Below, one piece after another: positions 46,846 through 55,567 of a stretch of 64,000 nt of DNA. The notes beneath the pieces are model-generated. The model did no database searches and was not told the DNA's origin. It saw only the letters and a list, made by a program, of their open reading frames with translations. The translations under genes and the position numbers were made by a program. Origin of the DNA: Sphingobacterium deserti (GTDB lineage Bacteria; Bacteroidota; Bacteroidia; Sphingobacteriales; Sphingobacteriaceae); assembly GCF_000757725.1 (NCBI RefSeq), contig NZ_JJMU01000008.1, positions 1 to 64,000 of the forward strand, written 5' to 3'. The first letter of the stretch is position 1. Every line of letters begins with the position of its first letter.

Positions 46846-47581
46846 GACCATTGTTATTGATGATGAGCCGCTGGCGCGCATGATAGTCATGGAGTATCTA
46901 AAGCAGCATGCTGATATCCAGATTGTCGCCGAATGTGGTGATGGATTTGAGGGCGCAAAGGCTATCCAACAGCATCAGCCCGACTTGGTATTTCTGGACA
47001 TACAAATGCCTAAATTAACGGGATTTGAAATGCTGGAAATCATCGATGATATGCCGAATGTTATCTTCACAACAGCATTTGATGAATTTGCCATAAAGGC
47101 CTTCGAGAAAAATGCCGTCGATTATCTTTTAAAACCTATAAGCAAAGATCGTTTTGAACAGGGATTGCTAAAATTTAGAAACGCCTTCAATAGTAATAGT
47201 TCAACGCCGCAACATACCTCAACAAAGGTTGCCGCTATCACAGAAGAGGAGTCGCTGGAACGTATCGTGGTTAAAAATGGAACGCAGATCAAAATTATTC
47301 CTGTGCAACAGGTTACCTATCTGGAGGCGTATGATGACTATGTAAAGATTAATACAAAAGACGGCGTCTTTTTGAAGAATAAGACGATGAGTTCTTTTGA
47401 AAAGCAACTTGATCCGAAGCAATTCGTTCGCGTACATCGGTCATTTATAGCTAAAGTGGATCAGCTCGCAAAGATTGAACCGATGGAAAAAGAAAGTTAT
47501 ATCGCAACGCTGCTTACCGGCGAAAAGATCAGTATCAGTAAATCTGGCTATGCACGACTGAAGCAGGTTATTGGTCTATAA
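46838..47581 (+). CDS. LytTR-family response regulator
   Basis: 247 residues. Receiver domain 1-120 with acidic pair D8-D9, phospho-acceptor D54 (VFLDIQMPKLTGFE), Thr in FTTAFDE and Lys in YLLKPI. LytTR DNA-binding domain about 145-245 (YLEAYDDYVKINTKDG, FVRVHRSFIAKVDQ). Partner of the overlapping LytS-like kinase. It may control envelope genes such as this operon (inference). Confidence 0.95.
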   Translation: MIKTIVIDDEPLARMIVMEYLKQHADIQIVAECGDGFEGAKAIQQHQPDLVFLDIQMPKLTGFEMLEIIDDMPNVIFTTAFDEFAIKAFEKNAVDYLLKPISKDRFEQGLLKFRNAFNSNSSTPQHTSTKVAAITEEESLERIVVKNGTQIKIIPVQQVTYLEAYDDYVKINTKDGVFLKNKTMSSFEKQLDPKQFVRVHRSFIAKVDQLAKIEPMEKESYIATLLTGEKISISKSGYARLKQVIGL

Positions 47582-47666
47582 GCGTCGATTATTAACAATT
47601 GCCCATTTAAAAACGTAACATATTTATAGCGCGATCACTTAGCAACATATTTATCTGGCGGCAGTA

Positions 47667-47699
47667 TTGAATTTATCTAATTTTGTTTCTGTAATTTTG
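47667..47699 (+). promoter_or_regulatory. Promoter of the serine hydrolase gene
   Basis: TTG (47667-47669) and exact TAATTTTG (47692-47699) are 22 bases apart. The element ends five bases before the ATG at 47705, predicting a very short or absent leader. Confidence 0.5.
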
Positions 47700-47704
47700 C
47701 GTCC

Positions 47705-49150
47705 ATGAGGCGCAAATTATTTTTTATAGTATTTCTTCTGACCACGTTGACAGGTGCTTTCGGACAAAGTAAAACGGAACTTATCAACCGAGCGATTTTC
47801 AATAAAATAGAGTTTTTTATCAATACGCAGATGACAGACTCTATTTACAGTCTTGCATCTGACAATTTCAAAAAGCAGATTCCGGCGGAACAGCTGGCTT
47901 TTGTTTTAAATAAACTCTATCAACTAGGCACGATACAGCAGGTAGACGTCGTAGACTTTAAAGAAAACACTGCAACATACTTGCTTCAGTTTAGCGAACA
48001 CGCCTTACAAGCTAAGCTTGCTTTAGATAGCACCTTGCATTATGAAATGCTTGCTTTTGTACCGGCCGAAAAACCTACTCAAAAAAAGGTTGAAAAAGCC
48101 GACGTGATTAGTAATGTCGAGAAGGTTTCTCCCTTGGATTTTTATATTGATTCGTTAGCGAGCAGTTACGTAAAAAAAGGCGATGCTCAATCCCTCGCTA
48201 TTGCAATCTTTCATCAAAACGATTATAAAACTTTCTTTTACGGCGAAACCGAAAAAGGAAACCAAACACTCCCAACAGAAACCAGCCTTTACGAGATTGG
48301 ATCTATAACGAAAGTCTTTACGGCAGTGCTATTGGCAGATTTAGTGACTAAAAATATGCTGGAGCTTGATGATACCATCAGCAAATTTCTTCCAGACTCT
48401 GTCGCGCAAAACCCAGCGATACAAGGTATCACATTTAAACAGTTAGCAAACCATACGTCTTCGCTTCCGCGTCTTGCCGATAATTGGAACAAAGTTGCTG
48501 GTTTTAATGAGCGTGATCCTTATGCTGCATATGACCGCAAAGCACTTTTTTCCTTTTTAAAAAATTTTAAAGGCGGAAAAAATCCAGGAGAAGAGTATGA
48601 ATATAGCAATGTGGGTTTTGGTCTACTCGGCGAACTGATTTCGATAATAACAAAAAAGCCCTACATACAGTACCTACAGGAAACCGTACTCACGCCGCTT
48701 CAGATGACAGGTACTTTAGAAAAGGTTGATGCAAAAAAGCAGCAAGCGTTTCTAAAAGTGTATGATGCGGAAGGCAATGAAACACCACTTTGGAATTGGA
48801 AGGCCATGGTAGGTGCTGGCGGATTAAAATCCAATGCGAAGGACCTAACGCTTTTTGCAGTGGAACAGTTTAAAATGCCGCTGGAAGATCTTCAAAAAGC
48901 TATGGCGTTAACGCGTGAATTTACATTCTTCACCCCTAATAATATGGATATCGGCCTCGCTTGGCATATGAGTATGCTCGATGGCATCATTTATTTCCGA
49001 CATACCGGCGGTACGGCCGGAAGCAGCTCGTTTATTGGTCTATCGCCTGATACAAAAACATCCGTTGTGGTGCTTTCAAACCAGGCAGAAAGTGTGGAAG
49101 AGATCAGTGTTGCTATTATGGAAAAATTGCTACAGCAGTCGCAAAATTAA
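47705..49150 (+). CDS. Exported serine hydrolase: DUF3887 domain + beta-lactamase/PBP-like domain
   Basis: 481 residues. Signal peptide to about residue 20 (TLTGAFGQ). A DUF3887-type domain (about 25-120) is followed by a class C beta-lactamase/esterase fold with S200-x-x-K203 (SITK), Y301-S302-N303 and HTGG near residue 430. The catalytic set is intact. Likely acts in the periplasm on D-Ala peptides or esters; beta-lactam resistance cannot be inferred from the motifs. It lies 123 bases after the LytTR regulator, with its own promoter element. Confidence 0.92.
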   Translation: MRRKLFFIVFLLTTLTGAFGQSKTELINRAIFNKIEFFINTQMTDSIYSLASDNFKKQIPAEQLAFVLNKLYQLGTIQQVDVVDFKENTATYLLQFSEHALQAKLALDSTLHYEMLAFVPAEKPTQKKVEKADVISNVEKVSPLDFYIDSLASSYVKKGDAQSLAIAIFHQNDYKTFFYGETEKGNQTLPTETSLYEIGSITKVFTAVLLADLVTKNMLELDDTISKFLPDSVAQNPAIQGITFKQLANHTSSLPRLADNWNKVAGFNERDPYAAYDRKALFSFLKNFKGGKNPGEEYEYSNVGFGLLGELISIITKKPYIQYLQETVLTPLQMTGTLEKVDAKKQQAFLKVYDAEGNETPLWNWKAMVGAGGLKSNAKDLTLFAVEQFKMPLEDLQKAMALTREFTFFTPNNMDIGLAWHMSMLDGIIYFRHTGGTAGSSSFIGLSPDTKTSVVVLSNQAESVEEISVAIMEKLLQQSQN

Positions 49151-49170
49151 CGTAAGTCTTTATTTTTTTT

Positions 49171-49212
49171 AAACTTGTTGTTGATTGGCAGTATCAAGTC
49201 AACAACAAGTTT
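49171..49212. repeat. Perfect inverted repeat without T tract
   Basis: 14-base arms AAACTTGTTGTTGA/TCAACAACAAGTTT with a 14-base loop between two convergent genes. On the plus strand a T run precedes the stem instead of following it, and on the minus strand an A run follows. It is not a standard terminator on either strand, yet lies where one is expected. Confidence 0.7.
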
Positions 49213-49239
49213 AGCAACATGTCATTAATATATACGATC

Positions 49240-50085
49240 TTATTTCTGTTCGGCTATCGCGCTGTAATATTTTAGTCCACTTGTATCCTCACGCTCGATG
49301 ATTACAATGTTCGTCGTATTGGTTTGCCAAATCGCCTTTGGCTTGGCATCTTTCATTTTGTTATGGAATAAACGGTCATACAAGGCACTTAAGCCTTCAA
49401 GCTCCGGTATGTTTATTGCATTTAAGGTTGCATCTCCATATAATGAGGTGAAAAATGCAGCGAGTTCAACACCTCCTTCTTCAATCCTTTTTTCAAAATT
49501 TAAATCAGAGGTACCTTGTGGCGAAAATGAGATGTTTAGCACGACATATGGGATAGCCCCATTATTATACTTTGTAGAAAGAAAATAGTCTTTAGCTGCC
49601 GGGTTAAAATTTCCCTCATCATTCTTGTCGCCCTCATCCCAAACAATATTTAGGAAGTCACGCTGATCAACCACCTCTACGCTGAGTTCTCGACTTTGAA
49701 TAATCTTCTCTTTTTTAAAGAAGGACAAGCTGAATTTGTAAACCCCGGGGGTAGCGAAAGCTTGTGCCATACTTCCTCTAACCGACGAAGGTGTAGATTT
49801 CGCGTACAATATCTCAGGGACAGACCATATTGCTGAATCGAATAGTTCTGTCTCCCCTAAAAGCAATAGTGGACTTGCCGAGTTTTCATCTTTACCGACA
49901 TACATAGTAAAAAAAACGTTCTCAAAGATATTGACCTTGGTCTTACTCGCTTTCACGGATACATTGTCCAGAAGGCTACTTTCAACAGGTTTTTCTTCAG
50001 ATTCTGGTTCTGTAAGCTCTGCCTCTTTGGAACAGGATAAAAGCAAAGCAGAAGTCGTTAGACAACATAGTAAGTATTTTTTCAT
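49240..50085 (-). CDS. Putative lipoprotein with Ig/PKD-like strand pattern (281 aa)
   Basis: Start at the ATG at 50085 (MKKYLLCCLTTSALLLSC, lipobox LLSC, Cys18); the frame extends seven codons further but that adds nothing signal-like. An acidic linker follows (EAELTEPESEEKPVE), then a domain at about 50-150 with FATPGVYKFSLSFFKK, a strand pattern typical of PKD/Ig-like folds. The rest is of unknown type. Probably surface or periplasmic; no enzymatic motif seen. Confidence 0.78.
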   Translation of the reverse strand: MKKYLLCCLTTSALLLSCSKEAELTEPESEEKPVESSLLDNVSVKASKTKVNIFENVFFTMYVGKDENSASPLLLLGETELFDSAIWSVPEILYAKSTPSSVRGSMAQAFATPGVYKFSLSFFKKEKIIQSRELSVEVVDQRDFLNIVWDEGDKNDEGNFNPAAKDYFLSTKYNNGAIPYVVLNISFSPQGTSDLNFEKRIEEGGVELAAFFTSLYGDATLNAINIPELEGLSALYDRLFHNKMKDAKPKAIWQTNTTNIVIIEREDTSGLKYYSAIAEQK

Positions 50086-50236
50086 AAGTCTCACAATCAT
50101 GATCAAATATAAACTTTATACAAGAGAAATAAAGACACAGAAACGAACATTATTTATCAAGCAATTAAAAAAAAGCGAAACTATCGATGAATGGCTGATT
50201 GTATAACGAAGGAATCAAATGAATACTCGTTTTAAT

Positions 50237-50722
50237 TTATTGCACAAATCGGGCAATTTCAGCCGTCTTACTCTCACCTTGGAAAGATTTAACTAACTTC
50301 TTTGTTGCGGCATCATAGATGTAAGTGGCGGGGTAATTTACCGGATTGAATTTCTCGATAAACTCCACGCTTTCTTCTTTCCAAAACGAAACGTTCTTTC
50401 TGGTCTTCAACCCTTTAGCAAACATATTGATATATCCGTCCACATATTCCTTATCATTCATCGTGATAAAAAAAATGGAACTTTGTTGGAACTTTGCGAT
50501 ATTTTTGGAAATGTTTTCGCCAAGCTCCTGGCAATGGCCGCATCCCGGATCATAAAAAACCAATACAATTTTTCCCTTTGAGGGAAGCATTTTTTGGAAA
50601 GTCGCGTCCGGATTGTAAAGATTCCGAAGCTTTGTTAAAGAAGGGAGCTGTGCGGGCTGCTTCTGCGCAACGCAGTATGATGCGAATAGAACTAAGGCTA
50701 GCAATAATCTTATTTTTGTCAT
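50237..50722 (-). CDS. Exported thioredoxin-like (TlpA/DUF5106-type) protein
   Basis: 161 residues. Signal peptide (LLLALVLFASYCVAQ) and a thioredoxin fold with active site C61-G-H-C64 in VLVFYDPGCGHCQELG, and the cis-Pro loop NYPATYIYD. Such proteins reduce or oxidise thiols in the periplasm. 161 residues is short for the longer Bacteroidota redoxins, which carry an extra N-terminal domain. Alone, divergent from purN. Confidence 0.9.
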   Translation of the reverse strand: MTKIRLLLALVLFASYCVAQKQPAQLPSLTKLRNLYNPDATFQKMLPSKGKIVLVFYDPGCGHCQELGENISKNIAKFQQSSIFFITMNDKEYVDGYINMFAKGLKTRKNVSFWKEESVEFIEKFNPVNYPATYIYDAATKKLVKSFQGESKTAEIARFVQ

Positions 50723-50791
50723 TATTAGCGATTTGAACGTGTAGAACCTTCCAAATTACCGCGGGAAGGCTGATTTATTGGGAAAATACCA

Positions 50792-50799
50792 TATATTTG
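50792..50799 (+). promoter_or_regulatory. -7 element of purN
   Basis: TATATTTG, exact TAnnTTTG, 39 bases before the GTG at 50839. The in-frame TTG at 50797 lies inside it, which rules that TTG out as the start of purN if the promoter is real. Confidence 0.55.
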
Positions 50800-50838
50800 G
50801 TTACAAATCAATATTTAAAATACAGAAAATTCAATATT

Positions 50839-51414
50839 GTGAAAAAACGCATCGCTATCTTCGCTTCAGGTTCGGGTTCTAATGCACAAAAAATAATGGA
50901 GTATTTTAAATACTCTAATCTAGCGGAAGTTTCCTTGGTGTTAAGTAACAACCCAGATGCTTACGTATTACAGCGTGCTGATAACTTCGAAATTCCATCG
51001 CATGTTTTTGATCGTAAAACTTTTTACGAATCGGACGAAGTGGTTGACATACTGAAGAGGCTTGAGATAGACTTAGTTGTTCTCGCGGGTTTTCTATGGC
51101 TCGTTCCTGCGAACCTTTTAAAAGCTTTTCCGAATAAGATTATTAATATACATCCGGCCCTATTGCCAAAATTCGGAGGGAAGGGCATGTATGGCGACCG
51201 CGTTCATAAAGCGGTGCTGGAGGCAGCTGAAGAAGAACATGGTATTACCATTCACTTTGTCAATGAAAATTTTGACGAAGGCGAAGTAATTCAGCAGGCA
51301 AAGTTTAAAGTTGATGCAGACGACACTTTGGAAACGATCAAGTTTAAAGGGCAGCAATTGGAACATCAATACTTCCCAAAGGTGATTGAAAACTTACTGA
51401 AAAAATATAACTAG
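50839..51414 (+). CDS. purN: Phosphoribosylglycinamide formyltransferase PurN
   Basis: Purine synthesis step 3: transfers formyl from 10-formyl-THF to GAR. 191 residues from the GTG at 50839, giving the canonical start KKRIAIFASGSGSNAQKI. Catalytic Asn-His-Asp set: INIHPALLPKFGGKGMYG and the HFVNENFDEGEVIQQA region with Asp. The stop codon is inside the stem of a shared terminator. Confidence 0.95.
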   Translation: MKKRIAIFASGSGSNAQKIMEYFKYSNLAEVSLVLSNNPDAYVLQRADNFEIPSHVFDRKTFYESDEVVDILKRLEIDLVVLAGFLWLVPANLLKAFPNKIINIHPALLPKFGGKGMYGDRVHKAVLEAAEEEHGITIHFVNENFDEGEVIQQAKFKVDADDTLETIKFKGQQLEHQYFPKVIENLLKKYN

Positions 51415-51441
51415 AAAAGGGAGCAAAGCTCCCTTTTCTAG
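51411..51441. terminator. Bidirectional terminator containing both stop codons
   Basis: Perfect 14-base stem CTAGAAAAGGGAGC/GCTCCCTTTTCTAG with an AAA loop. The purN stop (TAG 51412-51414) and the stop of the convergent esterase gene (TAG, complement of 51438-51440) are the mirror-image first bases of the stem. T-rich on both outgoing sides. Confidence 0.85.
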
Positions 51442-52622
51442 TTATTGAATAATTGCGGCACAAACTCCGTCAGGTATAATCTCCAATTTGCCCAAGTATG
51501 CCCTCCCTCACTTTCCCGATAAGTATATTTCATATTAATAGCATCTAATTTTTTACGATACTCCTCCCCCGTTTTATAGAGAAAGTCTTCTTTGCCCATA
51601 CCTATCCAATACAGCTTGTATCCCTGATCCCGCTGTTTGAGGAGATTTTGGTCAAAGTTTGTAAACACCGGACTTGATGCATGCTGATTCATACGGAAGG
51701 CCGCCGAAAAAAGTCCGATATAATCAAATGTGTTTGGCAAATACGATGAGATAAATAAAGTATGGGAACCGCCCATGGAGAGGCCAGCGATGGCACGGGA
51801 GGATTTTTCTTTTTTTACCCGGTAGTTGTTTTCTACAAATGCTATGACATCTTGGAAAGACTCTTCCATTTTTCCGGTTCCGACGTCCGGTGTAGCAAAT
51901 TCAATAGGATACTGCCCCTTAGCCGATTCTCCTGGCGCCGCCGCATTGGAAACATGCCCATTCGGCATGACTACAATCATAGGCCTTGCCTTCCCTTGTG
52001 CTATAAGGTTGTCAAGAATTTGCGAGACGCGCCCTAACGACGGCCAGGCTTCTTCATCACCGCCCATTCCATGCAGAAGGTAAAGTACCGGATAACGTTG
52101 CTTACTTTGTTCATAACCCGGAGGGGTATAAATCGTTAATCTGCGATTCATGTTTAATGTAGCAGAATTGTACCAACGTCGTGCCAGGCTGCCATGGGGC
52201 ACATCCTGCACTTGATACAGGCTCGCTTGCTCGCCGCCCGTCAGGAAATAATTGAATGTATTGCTTACATCCCTTATCTGATAAACATTCAGGGGATCAT
52301 TCACAACGGCGCCGTCGATATCGATGTTATACAGAAAAAGGTCCGAGGCCATCGGATCACTGGTATAAGACCAGTATTTACCATCTTTGATCATGAGCTG
52401 CTTTCCGCCAATAGGGCCTACGCGTTCCATCCAATTCCCAACCAATTGCACTTGCTTGGCATTTGGCGCAAACACCCGAAACGTAACGCGATTGTCTGCC
52501 GACACTTCTGGAGATATTTTGCGCTGCTCTTTATCCGGATTGATGTTTTCTTGTGCGGAAGCAGTTCCTAATACATGGGCTGCCGACAGAAGCGATATTC
52601 CTACATATAATTTTACATTCAT
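51438..52622 (-). CDS. Exported esterase (Fes/XynZ-type, esterase_D) with N-terminal CBM48-like domain
   Basis: 394 residues. Signal peptide (ISLLSAAHVLGTASAQ), an Ig-like/CBM48-like domain at about 35-120 (VTFRVFAPNAKQVQLVGNW), and an alpha/beta hydrolase with YPVLYLLHGMGGDEEAW, nucleophile in AIAGLSMGGSHTL and His in EGGHTWANWR. Families with this layout include enterochelin esterases and feruloyl/acetyl-xylan esterases; the substrate is unknown. Convergent with purN. Confidence 0.92.
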   Translation of the reverse strand: MNVKLYVGISLLSAAHVLGTASAQENINPDKEQRKISPEVSADNRVTFRVFAPNAKQVQLVGNWMERVGPIGGKQLMIKDGKYWSYTSDPMASDLFLYNIDIDGAVVNDPLNVYQIRDVSNTFNYFLTGGEQASLYQVQDVPHGSLARRWYNSATLNMNRRLTIYTPPGYEQSKQRYPVLYLLHGMGGDEEAWPSLGRVSQILDNLIAQGKARPMIVVMPNGHVSNAAAPGESAKGQYPIEFATPDVGTGKMEESFQDVIAFVENNYRVKKEKSSRAIAGLSMGGSHTLFISSYLPNTFDYIGLFSAAFRMNQHASSPVFTNFDQNLLKQRDQGYKLYWIGMGKEDFLYKTGEEYRKKLDAINMKYTYRESEGGHTWANWRLYLTEFVPQLFNN

Positions 52623-52796
52623 AAGCTAATATTTTGTTGCATTAAATGTACAAAAAGTTGATTAGATGAGGTAGATGTTACCGGCAGAAGCTGATGTCTT
52701 ATTTCCCAGCAAATGACCAAAAACGCTTGGCTGTAGATAAAGCTGCTAAAAACGATTTAATAAGATGAAAACATGACTTAGTTATTCTAAAATTCG

Positions 52797-52804
52797 TATC
52801 TTTG
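52797..52804 (+). promoter_or_regulatory. -7 element of purH
   Basis: TATCTTTG, exact TAnnTTTG, 19 bases before the ATG at 52824. No exact -33 TTG. Confidence 0.6.
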
Positions 52805-52823
52805 CCGCTCCAAACATAATACA

Positions 52824-54350
52824 ATGAATCATCCTGTTAAGATTAAAAATGCTTTGGTGTCAGTTTATTACAAAGACAACCTGGCCCCTCTCATTCAACT
52901 ATTAAATAAATACGGAGTTACTTTCTACTCTACAGGCGGTACGGAAGCTTTTATCCGTGAGCAAGGTGTTGATGTCGTACCAGTTGAAGATCTAACCAGC
53001 TATCCATCTATTTTAGGAGGACGTGTGAAGACGCTTCATCCCAAGGTCTTCGGTGGTATTTTGGCTCGTCGTCCATTGGAAAGTGATCAACAGCAGCTTG
53101 CACAATACGAAATTCCAGAGATTGACTTAGTTATTGTTGACCTTTACCCTTTCGAGGAGACTGTAGCCTCTGGCGCAGCTCAGCAGGACATTATCGAAAA
53201 AATTGATATTGGCGGTATTTCGTTGATCCGTGCTGCAGCGAAGAATTATAATGATGTCGTTATTATCTCTTCCAAAAATGATTACAAAGAGCTGGAAACG
53301 ATCCTTGCCGAGCAGAATGGCGAAACAAGCCTAGAGCAACGTAAGGAATTCGCAAAACGTGCTTTCAATACCTCATCTCATTATGACACGGCTATCTTTA
53401 ACTATTTTAATGAAGAGGATCCTTTGCAGGTATTTAAACAATCCGTACAACAAGCGCAAAGCTTACGTTATGGAGAAAACCCGCATCAGAAAGGAACTTT
53501 CTTTGGCGACTTAGAAGCCATGTTTGATAAATTAAACGGAAAGGAATTATCCTATAACAACCTTGTTGACGTGGATGCTGCTGTCGCAATTATCGACGAA
53601 TTTACGGCACCTACATTCGCTATCCTGAAGCATACAAATGCCTGTGGCGTTGCTTCGCGTGCGAACGTTAAACAAGCTTGGCTGGATGCGTTAGCTTGCG
53701 ATCCGGTATCGGCTTTTGGCGGTGTATTAATAACCAATGGTGAAGTGGATAAAGAGACTGCAGAGGAAATAAACAATTTATTTTTCGAAGTATTGATTGC
53801 GCCTTCCTACACGGCGGACGCACTAACGGTACTTACAGCGAAGAAAAATCGTATCATTTTGCGACGCAAGTCCATTGCTCTTCCTACAGCGCAATTTAAA
53901 ACCTTATTGAATGGTGTTATCTTACAGGATAAAGATAACACGGTTGAAGGCCCTTCAGAAATGACGACTGTGACAAACGCACAGCCAACCGCAGCGCAAC
54001 TGGAAGATCTATATTTCGCTAATAAAATCGTGAAACATACGAAGTCTAACACGATCGTTTTTGCAAAAGACAGCACCTTGATTGCTTCTGGCGTTGGGCA
54101 GACATCACGTGTTGACGCGCTTAAACAAGCAATTGAAAAAGCGCAATCATTTGGCTTCGACATTAAAGGAAGTGTAATGGCTTCAGATGCCTTTTTCCCC
54201 TTCCCTGATTGTGTGGAAATCGCGGGTAACGCCGGTGTAGCAGCTGTTCTTCAGCCGGGTGGATCGATTAAAGACCAACTCTCTACTGATATGGCGAATG
54301 AAAAAGGAGTAGCGATGGTCGTGACAGGTGTAAGGCACTTCAAACACTAA
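52824..54350 (+). CDS. purH: Bifunctional AICAR transformylase/IMP cyclohydrolase PurH
   Basis: 508 residues, the last two steps of IMP synthesis. The N-terminal MGS-like cyclohydrolase domain has STGGTEAFI and LGGRVKTLHPKVFGGI. The C-terminal transformylase has SLRYGENPHQKG, the catalytic KHTNACGVA (Lys-His) and AVLQPGGSIKDQ. Full length. Monocistronic with its own terminator. Confidence 0.98.
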   Translation: MNHPVKIKNALVSVYYKDNLAPLIQLLNKYGVTFYSTGGTEAFIREQGVDVVPVEDLTSYPSILGGRVKTLHPKVFGGILARRPLESDQQQLAQYEIPEIDLVIVDLYPFEETVASGAAQQDIIEKIDIGGISLIRAAAKNYNDVVIISSKNDYKELETILAEQNGETSLEQRKEFAKRAFNTSSHYDTAIFNYFNEEDPLQVFKQSVQQAQSLRYGENPHQKGTFFGDLEAMFDKLNGKELSYNNLVDVDAAVAIIDEFTAPTFAILKHTNACGVASRANVKQAWLDALACDPVSAFGGVLITNGEVDKETAEEINNLFFEVLIAPSYTADALTVLTAKKNRIILRRKSIALPTAQFKTLLNGVILQDKDNTVEGPSEMTTVTNAQPTAAQLEDLYFANKIVKHTKSNTIVFAKDSTLIASGVGQTSRVDALKQAIEKAQSFGFDIKGSVMASDAFFPFPDCVEIAGNAGVAAVLQPGGSIKDQLSTDMANEKGVAMVVTGVRHFKH

Positions 54351-54374
54351 GGCACAACTTATTTATCATATACG

Positions 54375-54416
54375 AAAAGGGCAGTCTGCACAAAATAGAC
54401 TGCCCTTTCTTTTTAT
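54375..54416 (+). terminator. Terminator of purH
   Basis: Perfect 9-base stem GGGCAGTCT/AGACTGCCC extended by AAAA/TTTC pairing, followed by TTTCTTTTT. 25 bases after the stop. Confidence 0.92.
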
Positions 54417-54433
54417 CTTCATTGTCAATAAGC

Positions 54434-54550
54434 CTACAGGAAACCTAAAAGCCAATAAATAATGATAAATGCGATCACCGTACCAAAACATCCGAAACCT
54501 AATTTTCGTGCTCCCCATCCGGCGAATAATACCTTAAAAAATCTATTCAT
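54434..54550 (-). CDS. Conserved-looking membrane microprotein (38 aa)
   Basis: ATG at 54550, TAG at 54434. Basic start, then FAGWGARKLGFGCFGTV and a hydrophobic end IAFIIIYWLLGFL, so a single C-terminal membrane helix after a Gly-Trp-Gly-Ala-Arg/Lys-Lys motif. I recall near-identical short proteins (AGWGAKKLGGGCF followed by a Leu/Ile-rich helix) in other Sphingobacteriaceae, from memory and without a search. The function is unknown. It fills the gap between the purH terminator and the MBL-fold gene, on the strand of the latter. Confidence 0.7.
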   Translation of the reverse strand: MNRFFKVLFAGWGARKLGFGCFGTVIAFIIIYWLLGFL

Positions 54551-54619
54551 AGTGTGTAGCTTTAAGTTGATCTATTTTTATACTTGATCAACTTGCAAGA
54601 ACAATGCCGTGAAACGCCT

Positions 54620-55567
54620 TTAATGCTTATAAATATCCCGAACGAGCAATTTACCACGGAGATGCTCACGCAAGTGTCGGCCATCACCATGAATAGTCCA
54701 TACTTGCGTAGGTTGTACTTTCTCGATAAAGAAAAGTAAATCATCCCAATCGATATGATCAGAAATATAAAGTTCGATATCATTTTGTCGCTGTAGCCTT
54801 TCCCAACCAGAAGCAAATGCCTTCAATACATTTTTCGCTTTGAAATAGCTGTTGAATGTCAACGGTGGAACTAAATAAATTTTATTGGGAGCACCCTCTT
54901 TCATCGCTTTTCTATTATACAATACATATTTCAGCGGAGTAGAGCCCAACTTTTCGTACAATTTATGTATTGGATAAATCTTATGGTGAACCAATACTTC
55001 GCGTTCGGGCAAGTATTGGTTTATTAATGCAGTTAATCGTTGCGCCTTTCCTAGGGTATAGCATCCCAGCATAATATTACTGGGCTTATTTTTTAGTTTT
55101 AAAATTTCCTCTTTGAAATCCGGATGTTTTATAGAGGGATTTGCAAAAGTTGATTCAGTGATTAACACATCGGCTTGCACAATCTCTATTGGTTCACAAG
55201 TGGGGTCAAGCTGTAATTTATAGTCTCCAGTGTAGAGATAGCGTATGCCTTGGTAGCTCATCAGGATTTGTGCGGAGCCAAGCATGTGTCCAGCAGGCAA
55301 AAACATTACCAACACATCACCAATTGTGAAGCTGTTTCCAAAAGCAATGACCTGTGTGCTTTCGTCGTTTATCTTCCCAAATTTATTTCGCATAAATGCG
55401 AATGTAGCTTCTGTCGCATACATTAATCGATGGCCATTTGTAGCATGGTCGCCGTGTGCATGGGAAATTAGATTACATGCTACAGGTAACATGGCATCAA
55501 TATAAAATCCGCCGTAGCGGCAATAATAACCTTCTTCGGTTTTTACAAGAAAATCGTCTACTATCAT
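54620..55567 (-). CDS. MBL-fold nuclease-like protein (DNA-ligase-associated exonuclease/CPSF type)
   Basis: 315 residues. Metallo-beta-lactamase motifs: H36-x-H38-x-D40-H41 (ISHAHGDHA), GHMLGSAQIL (motif 3 region), GDY (motif 4), ITESTFA and the C-terminal WTIHGDGRHLREHLRGK. This resembles the mRNA 3'-end processing factor/LigD-associated exonuclease branch of the beta-CASP-related family. No ligase or Lhr-type helicase is adjacent, so the usual partner system is not visible. Overlaps coaE by 4 bases (translational coupling). Confidence 0.88.
   Translation of the reverse strand: MIVDDFLVKTEEGYYCRYGGFYIDAMLPVACNLISHAHGDHATNGHRLMYATEATFAFMRNKFGKINDESTQVIAFGNSFTIGDVLVMFLPAGHMLGSAQILMSYQGIRYLYTGDYKLQLDPTCEPIEIVQADVLITESTFANPSIKHPDFKEEILKLKNKPSNIMLGCYTLGKAQRLTALINQYLPEREVLVHHKIYPIHKLYEKLGSTPLKYVLYNRKAMKEGAPNKIYLVPPLTFNSYFKAKNVLKAFASGWERLQRQNDIELYISDHIDWDDLLFFIEKVQPTQVWTIHGDGRHLREHLRGKLLVRDIYKH

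Noticed and set aside
47705-49150. True class C beta-lactamase (resistance gene)
   Set aside because: SxxK, YSN and HTG motifs are shared by many esterases and PBP-like proteins; the DUF3887 fusion points away from a resistance enzyme.
50797-50838. TTG start giving a 205-residue PurN
   Set aside because: The TTG is inside the -7 element; the GTG at 50839 gives the canonical PurN N-terminus.
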